A DNA stretch of 64,000 nt from Scenedesmus sp. ARA3 (taxonomy: Eukaryota > Chlorophyta > Chlorophyceae > Sphaeropleales > Scenedesmaceae). The position numbers were made by a program, and so were the translations under genes. This document shows positions 11,310-24,900 of the stretch, piece by piece (positions within the stretch are counted from its first letter, which is position 1; each line of letters starts with the position of its first letter). Location: NCBI GenBank assembly GCA_004335835.1, contig RWJK01001644.1:72224-136223 (forward strand). The letters run 5' to 3'. Under the pieces are notes generated by a model. It did no database searches. It was not told the DNA's origin and was given only the letters and a program-made list of their open reading frames with translations.

Positions 11310-14300
11310 GGTGAAGGTGCGCAGCGTCATTGCAGCTGCGCAGCTGCTGTCACTGCCAGTGATGCTTGATGTCTCGCTGGCAGCTTGCTGCGCAGCTGCA
11401 GAGCTCAAGGCAGGAGTGTTCGTTGTCAGTAGACACAGCGCGCCGTTTGAACATGTCAGTCAGCAGAGGCTGGCGGGCAGCCGTGCTGCTCAACTGCAGC
11501 AGCACCACCACCAGCAGTAGCAGCAGCAGGGGTTGCCACGGTGGGCTGCCACTAGCAACTAGTAGTTTCCTCGTCTCTGGATCTTTCAAATCGAGTGCCT
11601 GGGGATATGAACCGGAGTGACTCGCTTGGGCCTGGTGGGTGCAGCAGACGTGTGAAGCAGCTGCAGCCAGCTGCCTGCAGTCACTGCTGTAACATGCAGT
11701 GCGGCAGGAGCGCGGCGCGCCCGATGTGCTGCCACAGTGCGTGACAGTGTGCCAACTGCAGATCTGACTTACACTGTTGCACGTCCAGCAACCTTAGGTT
11801 GTAGGCTGGCTTTGGGTGCTTTAATTGATGGCTAGATGACGGCAGCATGTTGCCGTCAAGTCAGGTCCATAGAGCAGGCGCCTAACTCATGTAACCTCAG
11901 GCTTTGCGCAACATTTTGTCAGTATAATTATACTACTCTTTATACTCTTTATAAAGAGTTTCAAGGAAAGGCAGTACAATTTTCAATAGCTGCATGCAAC
12001 ATACTGCTCATTCACATTGTCAGCAGATATGTGCAGGCTGCACTGCGCAAATGCAGCCATGCAGCACAAAGCAGAGCAAGGAACCGGAGCGCAAAGCAAA
12101 GCAAACAGTGTTACCTCAAGAACAGAATCAATCTAGCACTGTCCCAGGCTCTACAAAACAAACAAGGAGCTGACTGCAGTTCCTACGATCAAATGGCAGC
12201 AGCAGGTGTGCATGCCTCAGTCATACAGTCCCTGCAAAGCTACCAGGTGCTACTTGGCTATCAAGTGATCAAAGAAGCAGGCAAGCACACCAGCGGGGTT
12301 CCAATGCAGAAACCAAACATCAGGCCCATCACAAGGCATGCATTGCAGTTCGCTCACTCCCACCCAGCACTTTTGAGCTGCTGCAGCAGGCCTGCTGCAT
12401 CACACCAAAGTGCCAGTCAATCACAGCTCACTACTACTAGTAGTAGTGGCAATGTGGCAGGTTTCAGCTGCTATGCTACCTGCTGCTGCAGTGCAGCATC
12501 TCGGCACTGACAGGCAACAACTTGCAACCAGGCGAGGAGCGCAACACACAACCAGACACACCCACAAACACACCCTAGTCACTCCATCGCAGCTAGCTGT
12601 CGTGCAGTGGCTGCTGATGAGTAGCAGCACACGCACGCCACACACTCGCACAGACAGGCATGTGTGCAGCAGCTGCGACACGGCTTGTAGCGCACACCCT
12701 GCTGGCAGGGTGTGCAGCAGCCCCTCCTGCAGGTACACAATGTGCAAAGATCACAGCTGCATGGAGTAGATGCAGCATGCAGCTGCGTGCCAGCATGCAT
12801 TCCAGGCAGCAACATATGCACACACAACAACTGCTGCTCCAGGTTGTGTTGTGTCCGTGCCATGCAGGCGTGGATCACAGCGTTGCGTTTCCGCTTCCGC
12901 AGATGAGTTGCACACATATGAATGTGTGTATATGTTGGGATAAGGTTCTGGCTCGAGTGCTGCAACTGCACAACCACAAGTGATTCAGCACAAGCGTGTG
13001 TTGTAACAAGCTATGACATGTTACGTCAGCACGTGCATGCGTCACACTGGCGCAGAGACGGCTGACGAGTCTCGCACCTCCATGCGCATGCAGATCAATC
13101 GTCTGGCTCAAATCGCTGCACGTGACGACTGCGCACTGCAAGACACTTCAACCGACAGCGAGCGTAGGTGATCACGCCACACAGCCACCACCGCAGGATC
13201 ACAATCAACACCCTGACTCTGACACATCACAGAAAGCAAGCTAGCAGACGATGCTGCTCCAAGCAAACGCACACTGGTGCATACAACCTCAAAAACTGCC
13301 TGGCAATGAAATTTCAAAGGCACGCTATGGAACGGAGCACCCTATTTACAGACTCGACCCTGCATGCCCAAAGCCCTATGGAACGCTGCCTAGCTCTACA
13401 CTGCATTTTTGTTGCACAGTACACACAGCACAATTGCTTGCTGCTGTGCACAAAGGGCGGGTGGGATCACGTTGGATCAGGACTTTCTCAGACACCCACC
13501 CATGCTGCGAGGCACAAACACACACCAGGCTGTCTGCAGCATTGCGGCGGTGCCACCTCGGCCACAAATGAACCGCACGTGCTACACAACCCCACTGTAG
13601 TGCTGCAGCAGCACCTGCAGCACAGCCACACCTACCACCAACTCCAAACACACACACGCAGACAGGAGGGCGCACCATGGCACCCAGCGCCATGCCTTGA
13701 TGCAGCACCGCACCCCATCCCCACCATCTAGCCGACAGCAGCAGCTGGTTGCTGGTCACGAAGCAGCTAGTGTACATGACTGTTGTAGTGCACTTGATTC
13801 GGCTGTATCACGATATTCAAGCCAGCATGATGCCCAATGCAGACATGCGGCCTGACACCGCAAGACACAGTCTTCAGGCCACCAGCAGCACATCACAGCG
13901 CTCCACCATGCACACTACCACGCGTCACAGCAAGCCACTTTAGATGCCAGCAAGTTCAAGTCCAAGTAGCATTTGGCAAAGCCAGGTGCCACCAAGCGTC
14001 ATCAGAGCTCATAAATAGGCTGTCGCACGGTGGTCACGGGGTAATCATGTTTGCAGAAGCAAAAACTGCTGCTGGCCCCTGCAAGCCTCAGGGCTTGCAG
14101 GCAGGCGTCCTTGCAGCGGTGTCAGCAAAGGTTGGGTGGTCACACGAGTTCAATGATAGCCGTTCCCAAATAAATAGGGCGCAGTCTGCATGTGCATGTG
14201 CACACGAGGCCCGCACCCGAAGCGACCATGCTGCAGCTGTGGTGTGTGCACAGCTGCAGCACCTGCTGACATTGCTGTTGCTGGCGTACGCTGCTGCTGG

Positions 14301-14508
14301 TGCCCAGTGCTGCTGCACAGCCGCAAAAGACACCCAGCAACCATGTGTACGCACCCACACCACAGAGCAGCACAGTGGCCATACAACGACGATGCTGCTG
14401 CTCACACAGCAGCACACCGACACTATTCCAAGTCAGATGCAACAGACGCAGCACAGCTGGATCTACCTTGCTAGCCAACCAACCTAGTCAACGCCTGCTG
14501 CTACTTGG
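11310..14508. other. tail-to-tail spacer, mostly 3' UTR sequence
   Basis: Lies between two converging genes. From 11310 to about 11850 the + strand continues as the flank of the AAE13-like gene, with TGTAA at 11688-11692. An AT-rich patch (11920-11960) follows. From about 12500 to 14500 the + strand is strikingly A/C-rich (many CACACA stretches), i.e. T/G-rich on the minus strand, which matches the 3' UTRs of other genes here and suggests a long 3' UTR for the minus-strand glycosyltransferase. The open frames in it look random. Confidence 0.45.
11688..11692 (+). terminator. candidate TGTAA polyadenylation signal
   Basis: TGTAA about 380 bases after the stop codon of the AAE13-like gene. A second lies at 11890-11894. 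Confidence 0.35.
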
Positions 14509-17500
14509 TTACAGCGTGGGCTTGTGCCAGCTGCCGACGGCCGTGGTGTCCAGCGGTGCAAAATGCGTGCATCGCTCAAACAGCGCGTCTGTGCCGATCC
14601 TGCTGGTGTCCACAAACACATCAGCCAGGCGCGCATGGCCCAGCAGCACGCGGTACTCCCTGCAGCAGCAGCAGCAGGCAGGCAGTACGCAGACTTGTCA
14701 GGCCTCGCTCCCAGCAAGCATGCTTCCAGTGCAGCATGGCTGCAACCCCTAAGCAGCCTCAGCCGCCCGGAGGGCGGTTGACGCAGCTGCTACCTTAGCA
14801 GCATACATACAAGCAGCAGCAGTTGCAAAGTGCTGCCTGTCAGCCTCAGGCACATCCATCTTCCAGCAGCTGCGGCAATAGCAATATAGCTGCAGCGCCT
14901 CACCGCAGGTACACGCTGAAGGTGCTGCTGCCCAGGCCCACAAAGTTGTCGCTGTTGGCCAGCACCAAAAAGTCCACCAGCGCTTCCTGCTCCGGGTTGA
15001 GGCTGTTCAGCATGCCCGCTGGCAGGTACATCTCCTTGTACTGCACACTCCTGCGGGGCGCAGCAGGCACAGCAGCAGCAGTACCGTTCAGCACCAGCGC
15101 AGCAATTGCGCAGCAAAGCGTCAACGCCATCCTCCATCTGCAGCCCTCAGACAACAAGACACAAGATGCTGCAGCACTCCTAGCCAAGGAGCAGAAGCCA
15201 GGGCGCAGCATCACTCCCAGCAACCTTCCCAGCAGCAGCAGCAGCAGCAGCCCAGGTGCTCCCCGCCCACCTGGAGTTCGGCTCCAGGAAGGTGAGCATG
15301 TCCTTCATCTCCTGCGACGCGTTGTAGGAGAGCAGCCCGCTGGCGATGTACAGGTCCTTGCGCTTGTTGAAGCCCGCGGCGGCAAAGGAGCGCGCGTACT
15401 CCGCAAGGTACTTCTTGAAGCCGCCCAGGATGCGCGCCCAATCCACCGCGTCCTTCTCCAGCCTGCAGGAAGGACGTTTGCAGGAACGAGTGAGTTTGCA
15501 GAATCATAAGCAGCTCAGGCAGAGGCCAAGGGCTACACCGTTGCCAGCGACTCCTCAGCAGCTTGAGCTCCAGCTTGCACCTGCCAGAGCAGCAGCCACA
15601 GCTGCAGCGCAGCAACCTGCTTGCCTGGTGCTCCTGCTAAAACCTGCACATCCTGCAGCCGCCTCACCTGAGGTGCGCGCCGTTGTAGCGAGCAATGCCT
15701 GCGCCGCGCATACCGTTGATGATCGTGCGCGCCATCTGCACGATCGTCCTGTTAAACTTCAGCGCTGTGGCCGCCTCCTGCGCTGCTTCCATGCACGTCA
15801 GCGTCATGATGCTCAAAAACGGGCACGGCAGGTCCAGCACGACTGTCGTGTTGGGCGGGTGGCCTGCTGCCACCAGCTGCTTGTGCTTCGCCAGGATCTT
15901 CTCTGCTGCGCGGTCCCAGATGTACCAGATGTGCATTGACTGCAGGTACGTGTCGCCCAGGCGCACGATCTGGTCCTTGTGCACGTCTGGCATGTTGTAG
16001 CGCGGGAACGCGTCCTGCGGGTGCATGCAGTCTGGGAAGGACTCATAGGGTGCTGTGCGCAGCACCTTGATGCCTGCAGCAGCAGAAGCAGCAGCAGAAG
16101 GAGCAGCAGCAGGAGCAGACGACGACAACAGCAAGAAGTAAGGTCCTGTGCAGTGTGGTGTGTGATGAATAAACTGTACCATATAAGCTGAAAAATGTGA
16201 GTTGTACTGCCACATTATACCGCACACAGCATATCAGGTATGCTAAATAATCAGAATGGTTGCGCTCTGCATTGTCCGCTGCAGCTTGTTCACGGCAACT
16301 GCTGCTGCATGTACACATGGGCAGGTGATTGGCGGCTGCAGCAAAGTGCAGCTGCTGTGGGCCAGATGCTGCCTATTGCTGTTGCGCAGGAAGGCGAGCA
16401 CACATCATACTGTGCTTGAGCGTTCTGAGTGCTTGCTTGCAGGACTAGGCTTATGCACATATGCTTGCAGCAGTATCCTTGCACGATGTGTGTGTGAACA
16501 GCTGCACACACCAATGCCTGTGCTGCCGAACTCTGCCTGCAGCATTGCTGCTGCGCTGCTGCTGCTACTCCGCTGCCGCTGATGAGCACACTCAAATGCT
16601 GCGTCCACCCCTACTCCAGCATGCTTTGCAGAGTATCTGCACAGCTGCCACTCCTGCTGCCAGCCTTATAGGCACGCTGCCTCCCTGCCCGACCCCTGCG
16701 CACCTTTCTGCGCGTAATGCGCCTGTATGGCATCCACGTCCAGCAGCGCGCCAGTGTCAGCAGGCGTCCACTTCACCTCATTCTTCTTCAAGTCCATGCT
16801 GAAGTACTTGCTGAAGCTCTCGCGATACACGCTCGGCGGCAGCATCACATCAGCGCCCAGATAGTCAGCCAGCACCAGCGCGTTGAGGTGCGCATACATC
16901 TGGTTGAACAGGCCCTGGCACGCCGTGTAGCGCAGCAAGATAGGAATCTTGGCAAAGGAGCGGTGCTCCTTGTGCCCCTTCTGCGTGTAATGCCATGCTG
17001 CTGCCTGCTTCGTGCGGATGTTGCCTGACCGCAGGTCAGGATACCGCAGCAGGTACGACTTCCAGTTGAAGTCAGCCGGCTCAGGTATGCTGTCCGCTGC
17101 TGCTGCTGCTCCGCCCGGCCCGGGGCCGCTGCCGCTGCTGCTACTGCTGCTGTGTTGGCCCGACGCAACGCCGGGAGGCTGCACTATACTGCCTGCAGCT
17201 CCTGGCTGCTGCTGCTTCAGTGGCACCAGCTGCGAGGCTGGTACCGGCTGCCGTGTGCTATCCCATGCCCTGCCTGCTATGCCTGCAGGTTATCATAGTA
17301 CAGAAGCAGGCAATAGCAGCAGCACAATAGAGCAGAGCAGCAGTGGCAGCAGCAGCAACAGCATAGTTTGACGAGTTGAGCCAAACGTTGAGCACGTTGG
17401 CCACTGATACCAACTGCATCATATGTTTCATTCAACTTTTGCAAGCATCGGTATGCTTCGCCGCCCACCAACGCCATCAACGCACTGCTAGCGAGTGACC

Positions 17501-18050
17501 AGGCAGCGCAACCCCCAGTTCAGCAGAACGCGACACGGCAGCCTCGAAACTGGTCTTTGAATATTGGGTAATGACCATGAGAGATGCTGCAGCAGCTTGA
17601 CACTAGCAACGCATTGCTCGCTCAACTGTCCAGTGCCATCTATCACTGCAAATGGTCAAACGCGCCCGTCATGCAGCTGCAACCTGTGAAAACAGAACAA
17701 TGAATACATAATAATGTTTTATTTCACTCACCACCGCTACCGGCTGTGTATAGGCTGCGTCGTGAGACAGAATCGCCTGGCTTCACCAGCACCGTCAGTC
17801 TAGAGCCTGTGGAGCGCTCGAGTTGGCTCTGTGGACTCAAGCTGAGAAGCCATGCTGTCATACAGCATCCAGATGCGAAGACTATGAGGTAGAAGCTGAT
17901 AATTTTGATCCTAGCATAAGAAGGACTGCTGCTTGGCGCGCCATAGGCGGAGTAGCTCCCAGGTCTGCGTAAATTTACTGATGAGCTTCTCCGTATTTTC
18001 ATACTCTGGTGGAGCTGAGGTTGGCTGCTGGAGCGAGGCAAGAGGCCCAT
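14509..18050 (-). CDS. O-fucosyltransferase-like type II membrane glycosyltransferase
   Basis: Exons, minus strand: 17732-18050, 16704-17282, 15668-16073, 15271-15462, 14904-15050 and 14509-14659 (TAA at 14511-14509); phases 1,1,2,2,2 close exactly to 597 aa. Residues 1-47 are Ser/Arg-rich and cytosolic; 50-71 form one membrane anchor (IISFYLIVFASGCCMTAWLL); a Ser/Gly linker follows. Residues 178-215 form a FNWKSYLLRYPDLR...HYTQKGHKEHRSF module of the kind often attached to glycosyltransferases. The catalytic part has the protein O-fucosyltransferase signatures: CQGLFNQMYAHLNALVLADY (about 228-247), AHLRLEKD (about 432), YIASGL and VDFLVLANSDNFVGLGSSTF (about 524-543). The predicted site is the Golgi lumen, with GDP-fucose as likely donor by family resemblance. 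The acceptor is unknown. Wall or glycoprotein decoration is an inference. Confidence 0.85.
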
Positions 18051-18829
18051 GTTTGCCTCAGTGCAGGCTCTTCACTCTAGCGAGACAGCCTCAGAGCATC
18101 GTAACGATCCATGCTGTTCAGTTTGGAGTAAAAGAGACAGTGAAGCTCGTGAACCTGATCAAGGGACACCCTGTGTGCGTGACAGTCACTGTACATGTCA
18201 GTATGTGTCACACATAATGTGTGCCACCGGGCAGGCTTTGATAAAGCCTGTCGGAGCCTCCAAATCATCTTGAAAGATTGCCTGCGCTTTGTTTTGCTCA
18301 GCTAAGCAACCCCAGTGCACTTGAGGTTTTTTACCCGCCCATCAGCCCGCCAAGCAGCAAATAGGCAACCGCTCGGGCCATGCCTGCAGCGATGCTTAAA
18401 ACCGTATGCCAGCCAACCCCAAAACACCATACGAGCATGAATGTGTCGCCTGTTGCCCCAGTGGCTAGCTGTGCGGAGAGCAGCTGCACATGCTGACATT
18501 CCAACTTGAAGCCAACCTTCCACACCAGGCACGACCACACTCCTCAGCTACAAAAGAGCACACCTGAAACACTCAACACACCTCAATAACTTGCAAATAA
18601 CTTGCAGTATTCCAACTGTACTGATATGCGTGCCATTCACTGCTGCCAGCAGCCGCACGTGTTAGCACACGTCGCGGCTGCCATCACACGTGCCAAGGAA
18701 AGCTATTGACAGATGTCACGCTGACCTACAATCGATCTCTGCCAGCAGCAGAGCGGTGAACCGACACCAGCTGGAGACAGACTTCCCACGCGCAGCGCCA
18801 TACTTGAGCAGATGCGTCACAGCTGCAGC
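18051..18829 (-). promoter_or_regulatory. promoter of the O-FucT-like gene plus 3' UTR of the SET gene
   Basis: The two flanking genes run in the same (minus) direction, so this stretch must hold the 3' end of the SET-protein transcript and the promoter/5' UTR of the glycosyltransferase. No open frame or clear element stands out. Confidence 0.4.
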
Positions 18830-20976
18830 CTACTGTTGCCGCTGCTTCTTGTGCCACCTCCCCTTCCTCTGCTGCTTCCACTGCTGCTTCTTGGGCGTCT
18901 GCCTCGCCTTCTTCTTCTGCTGCTGCTGCTCCTCCTGCTGCCTTGCCCGCTTCCTTGCCCTCTTCTGCTGCTGCTTCAGCCTCTTCATCTCGCGCTGCTC
19001 CTGCTGTTGCGGCTCCTCTTCCTCCTGCTGCTGCATCTCCTGCAGCTGCTGCAGCAGCTCCTGCTGCTGCTTCACCACCAGGGCCCTCAGGAACACCAGC
19101 GCGCGACTCCAAGTCGCCTGCAGCTGCTGCCAGCGCTGCAGCTGCTCAGGCGTTGCAGCATCGCCAGCAGCAGTGAGAGAAGCTACCCGCACAGCTGCTT
19201 CGTCTGCTTCTGCTTGCACACAACAATGCTGGCTGAGCAACTTCAGTGCGACAGCTTTGCTACTGATAGGGTCGTCTTCTGACACATCTAGCTGCTGCAT
19301 CAGCTCCTCTAACGCATGCTGCTGCTGCTCAACCTGCAGCAGCAATTTCCCCTGCTCACCCCGCAGCTTGGAACGCTCACGGGTCAAGCAGTTGTGCTGA
19401 AGCTGGAGGTCAGCCTGCTGCTGCAGCAGCTGCTCCTGCAGAGCCTCTGACTGCTTGCTGACAGCCTGCTGCAGTAGCGCCAGCGCTGCCTGCCAGCTCT
19501 GCTGCAGCTGCTGCCACTTGTGCAGCAGCTCCGCAGCTGTTTTGAGTTTGAGCTGCAGGTCCTTTGCTGCTGCTGATGCAGCGCAAGCAGCTGCTTGTGC
19601 TGCTGCAGCAGCTGCTGCAGCTTCTGCCTCCTTCAAGCACGCGTGCCCTTGCTTGCCCTGCACGGTAACCTGCACAATCTTGCTGCTCTGACCGGCACTC
19701 TCAGCTGTTGAGCCCTGGCCGTGGGCCTGCTTCTGCTTCTTAAGCTCCTCGTGCTGCTGTTGAAACTGCTCTGCTAGTGCCTGCTGCTGCGCCTGCAGCT
19801 GTCTATGCTGCTGCCAGCTCTGCAGCACCAGCCGCTGGTGTGCAGCTGCGCGTGCTGCCAGCTCAGCCTGCTCCTGCTGCTCGTCCTGCAAAATCTTCTC
19901 AGGCAGGCCTGCATAGCGCTGCTCCCGCTGCTGCTGCAGCTGCTTCAGGCCCTGAAGCTCCTCAGGCTGCATGTGCGCACCCTGCTGCTGCTGCTGCTGC
20001 TGCTGCTGCTCGGATTGCTGCAGCATGAGAGCACTCCAGTGCAGCTCCTCAGCCTGGACGTCCAGCTGCAGGTTCTGTAGCAGCTGCCGCTGGTCCTTCT
20101 GCTGCTTGCGCTGCTGCCAAGCGCGCTCGCGCTCCTGCCGCTGCTGCTGGCGCCACTGCACGCGCTCTGCAAGCGACATGCCAGCAGGCGCCTGCGGCAT
20201 GCCCAATGTTCCTGCAGCAACTGCTGCATCCTCCAGCCTGTTGTCGACATCTTCATCGATGCTTTTAAACACTGCGCTTAGCTGGAACTTGGGACGTGCG
20301 CTGCTTCCCTTGCCCAGCTGCTGCTGCTGCTTGGCGCCAGGTGCTGCAGCTGCTGCTGCTGCTGTGGTCGCTGCTGTTGCAGGCTTTGCCGCTGTTTGCT
20401 GAGACCCTTCCTTGTTTTGCTGCTGCGGCTGCGTGTCAGGAGCAGAGCTGCGGGATTTTGCTGCAGCGCCAGTACCAGCTGCTGCAGCAGCTGATGCTGC
20501 TGCAGACCCTGCTGCTGCATATGTTGCTGCTGTTTGGGGAGACCCTTCCTTGCTTGGCTGCCCCAGCTGCGAGTCAGTGGAAGAGCTGCGCTTCTTTGCT
20601 GCAGCCCCAACACCGCCTGGAGCAGGTGCTGCTGCTGCTGCTGGAGCTGTGGGCCCTGCTGAGGCAGGCGTGACTGCTGTTTGGGGAGACCCTTCCTTGT
20701 GTGCCTGCTGCAGCTGCCTGTCAGAGAGAGAGCTGCGCCTCTTTGCTGCAGGGCTAACCCCGCCTGCTGCAGCTGCTGCTGCCCGCTTCACGCCTGTGAT
20801 GGCTGCAGCTGCACCAGCCTGTTGTGCTGCTGCTCCCTTGGCGGCTGCTGCTGCTGCTGCTGCTGCTGTAGGTGACGACGACGGCACTGCCATAGGCTGC
20901 TTCCTGCTGCGCTGCTGTGGCTGTTGGGCATTACCCGTGGCAGGCCGCTTGGCAGGCAGCAGCGATGCACTCTGCT

Positions 20977-21009
<33 letters not shown>

Positions 21010-21850
21010 TGTTGGGTCTTGCAGTTGCTGATGAACCTGCAACCCTCTGCGCACCCTTGCCAGCAGCTGTAGCTCTGCCTGATCCTGCAGGCGATCCTGG
21101 CTGCGGTACTGCTGCTGGTGCTGCTGCTGGTGCTGCTGCTGGTGCACTGCCTTGTGCATCAGCCTGCTGCTGACTGCTTGGGTTGCGCCTCGAAGGGCTG
21201 GTAGCAGGTGGAGCCACAGCAGCAGCAGCTGCTGCTGTCTCAGAGCTGGCCCGCCTGCTGGCTGCTGCGGCTGCTGCTGCTTTGGGGCTTGTCTGCTTGC
21301 CAGTTGCAGCAGCAGAAGCGCGCCTTGCATGCATCAGGCTTGCCAGTGCTAGTGACGCCTGTGCTGTGCTTATGCTTGAGCCGTTGACATTGTGCTGCTG
21401 CTGCTGCTGCTGTGCTGCTGGCTCCAGCAGCGGCTGCAGCGGCTGCGCTTGGCCCTGCGGCACAGCCTGCTCTACAGAGCTAGCAGCAAGCTCTTGCTGT
21501 TGCGGCTGTTGCTGCTGCGGCGGCTGCTGGCTCTGTTGCTGTTGTACCCTCGCCTCAGCGCCGCAGGCGTCCACAGCCATGTCATTGCCTGCACCTGCAG
21601 CACGCGGTGCTGCTGCATGCACTGCAGCGGGGAGTTGCGGGTCGTGCTGTCCCTGTGCAGCATCACGACAGTGCAGAACCTGGTGTGGCTGCTGCTGCTG
21701 CTGCTGCGGCTGCTGCTGCTCCTGCTTGACCACAGCTGGACGCCCTGTGGCCAGTTCTCGCACTGGCAGCTGCTGCTGCTGCTGCAGGTCCAGCTCCTGC
21801 TTCACGTACACAGGCAGCAGCTGCTGGCCGCCATGCTGCACTTGCGTGCC

Positions 21851-21901
<51 letters not shown>

Positions 21902-24900
21902 GTCTGGTGTAGCAGGACCATGCTGGCCTTGCTCTTGCTTCACTGACACGCCCTGGGGAAGCTGCACCAGCTGCTGCTGCTCTTCCAGCTGAGCCGGCTG
22001 CAGCTGCTGCAGCACATACCAGGGCAGCTGAGCTCCCTGCAGCTGCTGCTGCTGCTGCTGGTGTTGTTGCTGCATTGGTTCCTGCTTGATCAAGGCCTGA
22101 GGCAGCACGTGCTGCTGCTCCTGGGCTTGCAGCTGCCCCTGCTGCTGCCCCTGCTGCAGTGCTGCTGGGTGCTGCAGCTGCTCCTGTGCGGCTGCAGCTG
22201 CAGCAGGGCTGCTGCCAACAGCAGCGTCAGCTGCCGCTGCAGCAGGGACAGCGTCACTGCCGCTGCTGGTGGGTGCTGCCACTTCACTGCTGCTTCTGGC
22301 CTGATCCTTATCTGCTGGCTTGCTGCTGGTGCTGCTGCCGTTGCCGCCAAGTTTGCCGGGCTCCACAGCCGAGCAATTGCGGTCTGCTGTAGGCTCCACC
22401 TGCAGTACGTCAGCCTGGCTGCTGCCGCTGCTGCTGCTGTGCCTGCTCAAGTGCACACCAGGCGCCGCTGCTGCTGCTGCTGCAGGTAAACATGGAAGCT
22501 CAGCAGCAGCATGGAAAGCAACACCAGCCCCAGCTGCTGTGGCAGCGCTTGGGCTGCTGCAATCCTGGGCAGCTCTGGCAATGCTGCTGTTGCTGCAGCC
22601 CAGCTGCTGCTGCTGGGGTGCTTTGTGGTCACTGCCGCTGCTACTCCTGAGCAGCAGTACCTGCAGGTTGCTGCTGTCTCCTGCTGTGACTTGCTGCTGC
22701 TGCGGCAGCAGCTCCTGGGAGGCTGCCTGTGCCTGCTGCAACGCTGCCAGCTGCTGCCGCAGCTGCAATGCACAGGACACAAGGCGGCAACGCGGCGGGC
22801 CAACAGCAGGTGAGTGTTACTAAGAACAGGCTTGGAGATGGTGTTCCAGACAAATGACATGAGCCATGCGTTCTGCATGCAGTCTGGCTAGGAGTGCGAA
22901 GTTGCCGAACACACATGCTTCCACAACACTACAGGTACACAACTGCACTGTGCTGCACTGTGCTGCACTGTGATGCGTGCCCCTGGCTTGAAAAGATACT
23001 AGGTGAGCAGCCAGGCGGCCATGCCACCTGCAGCCAAACATCATCTGCTGACTGCCAACCACCTGAAGTTCAACGTGCGCTAGCCGTTGCCGCCAGCAGC
23101 CAAGCAGGCTGCGCACTCACCCATTCGTTCTGCCGCCGATGCTCCTCTGCTGCTGCCCTCTCAACCTGCAGCGCCGCCTCTGCCTGTGCAGCGCGCTCCG
23201 CTTCCACTTGGGCTTGCAGCCTGGCACGCTCGGTTTCTGCTTGTGCCTGTGCAGTGCGCGCTGCTTCTGCTTGCGCCCGCAGCGCGGCACGCTGAGCCTC
23301 TGCCTGCGCCTGCAGCAAGGCATGGGCAGCAGCAAGTGCAACAGGCGGCAGGTAGTCAGTGGCACAGCACACTTATGTCATGCAGCTGCTGTGGCGTCCA
23401 ATGCACAAGCACAATCTCGTGCAGCAGCTACAGTGTTATCATCAAGCGCACACCAAGTACTCTCTGATCAGGCAAAACTCTGTGAACTGGACAGGGAGCA
23501 TCGCGAAAAAAAAAAAACAAGCGTTGTCACTCTAGTGTAACTGGCACCCTTTCAGCTGACACCTATGGCAGCGGTGCTGACCGCGCTGCAGGCCGATTCA
23601 ACCATACGACCGTACGGCCAAGCACAGACCGCACCACTGAGCCGGTACAGGAGCAGCATGTCACATGCCGCTGCTGTGCTGATGCTACCCTACTTGCAGC
23701 CCTCAACCTATTCACCCATCTAGGTAATGGCAGACTCAACACATCCCCTACCTATGTGCTCTCCCAACCGCAAACAACACCCCACACATCATACACATTA
23801 TCAAAAATCACACTTTCGCCCCACTTTTTGATCATCCGCATTGAATAATTGCACTCCACCACCACATCATCCTGCTTCACCCCCTTGCCTCACCTGCTGC
23901 AGCTGGTTGGCCATCTCCCAGTCATTCCACGCGCCAAGCTTCGCATCCCAGTACTCCGGCCCATAGTCCAGCATCAGCTCCTCTCCTGCCGCGATGTTTG
24001 CGAGCGCCACCACCACCAGCTGCAGCCGGCACGCGCCAGCATCCAGCACTGGCAGCAGCATGCAGTTGGCCTGCAGCATGCCTGCCACGCGCCACTGCCG
24101 GTAGCCTGCAAGAAGCTGCTGCTGCTGCTGCTGTTGGAAATGGTCAGGCTCTCCTGAGGGTAGAGCTGTGTCTGCTGTCGGGCACTGCAGTTGGCCAGCA
24201 AGCTGCTGCTGCTGCTGCTGCTGCTGCTGGGTGTGGGTGGAGGTGGGCTGTCCGGAGGGTGCAGCTGTATCTGCCATCGGGCCCTGCAGCTGGTCCCCTA
24301 GCTGCTGCTGGTGCTGCTGCTCTGCGTTGTCCAGCCTGCCAGCTGCGGCTGCTGCGCCCGCGCCTAAGCCGCTGCCGCTACCTGTGAAGAGGTCGTCGCA
24401 AGCATCAATGCACAAGGCGTCCACCAGCGGGCCAGTAGTAGCAGCAGGAGCACGCGCGAACAAAGCAGGAGGCGCCCCAGAAGCATCACGCACAGAAGCA
24501 GTCGCGCAGTAGGCAAGCACAACAGGCGCATCAGCAGCATCAGCAGCAGCAGGCACACCCATTCCACAGCCAGTGGCCACCTGCAGCCGCACACCCTGAA
24601 GGTTGCCGCCGCCTGGTGACGTACTGCAGCACGCAACCCCATCCGCACCTGTTCCGCTCCTTGTATATGTCGTTAAAGATGTTATAGCATTTGGCCGCAG
24701 TGTGCCACTGTTGCTTTGGCTCAGAATGCGAGCGCTCAGGCCATACGGCCGCTCATTATGCAGCAGCCTGCCGCATACCTCTCGTTGAGCACACTGCTCA
24801 TGATCAGCACACTGGCTGTTGCAGTGGCCCATTCCGAGCTGAGCAGCACGCCGGCTGCCGCAGCGGTCCATGACAGCACCTGCACAGCTACCGAGCTGTG

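Noticed and set aside
11836..12510. 224-codon plus-strand frame
   Set aside because: Composition looks random, it lacks a recognisable motif and it sits in a tail-to-tail spacer.
22762..22780. Separate gene starting at ATG 22780
   Set aside because: TTGCAG immediately before 22762 is an acceptor in phase with exon 23121-23309, which in turn follows the SET exon in phase 0, so one gene explains all three.
18812..22823. Long plus-strand frames rich in Leu, Cys or Ala opposite the SET-gene tail
   Set aside because: CAG repeats are open in many frames on both strands. The minus-strand frame is continuous, joins neighbouring exons in phase and contains domain sequence, so the plus-strand ones are shadows.
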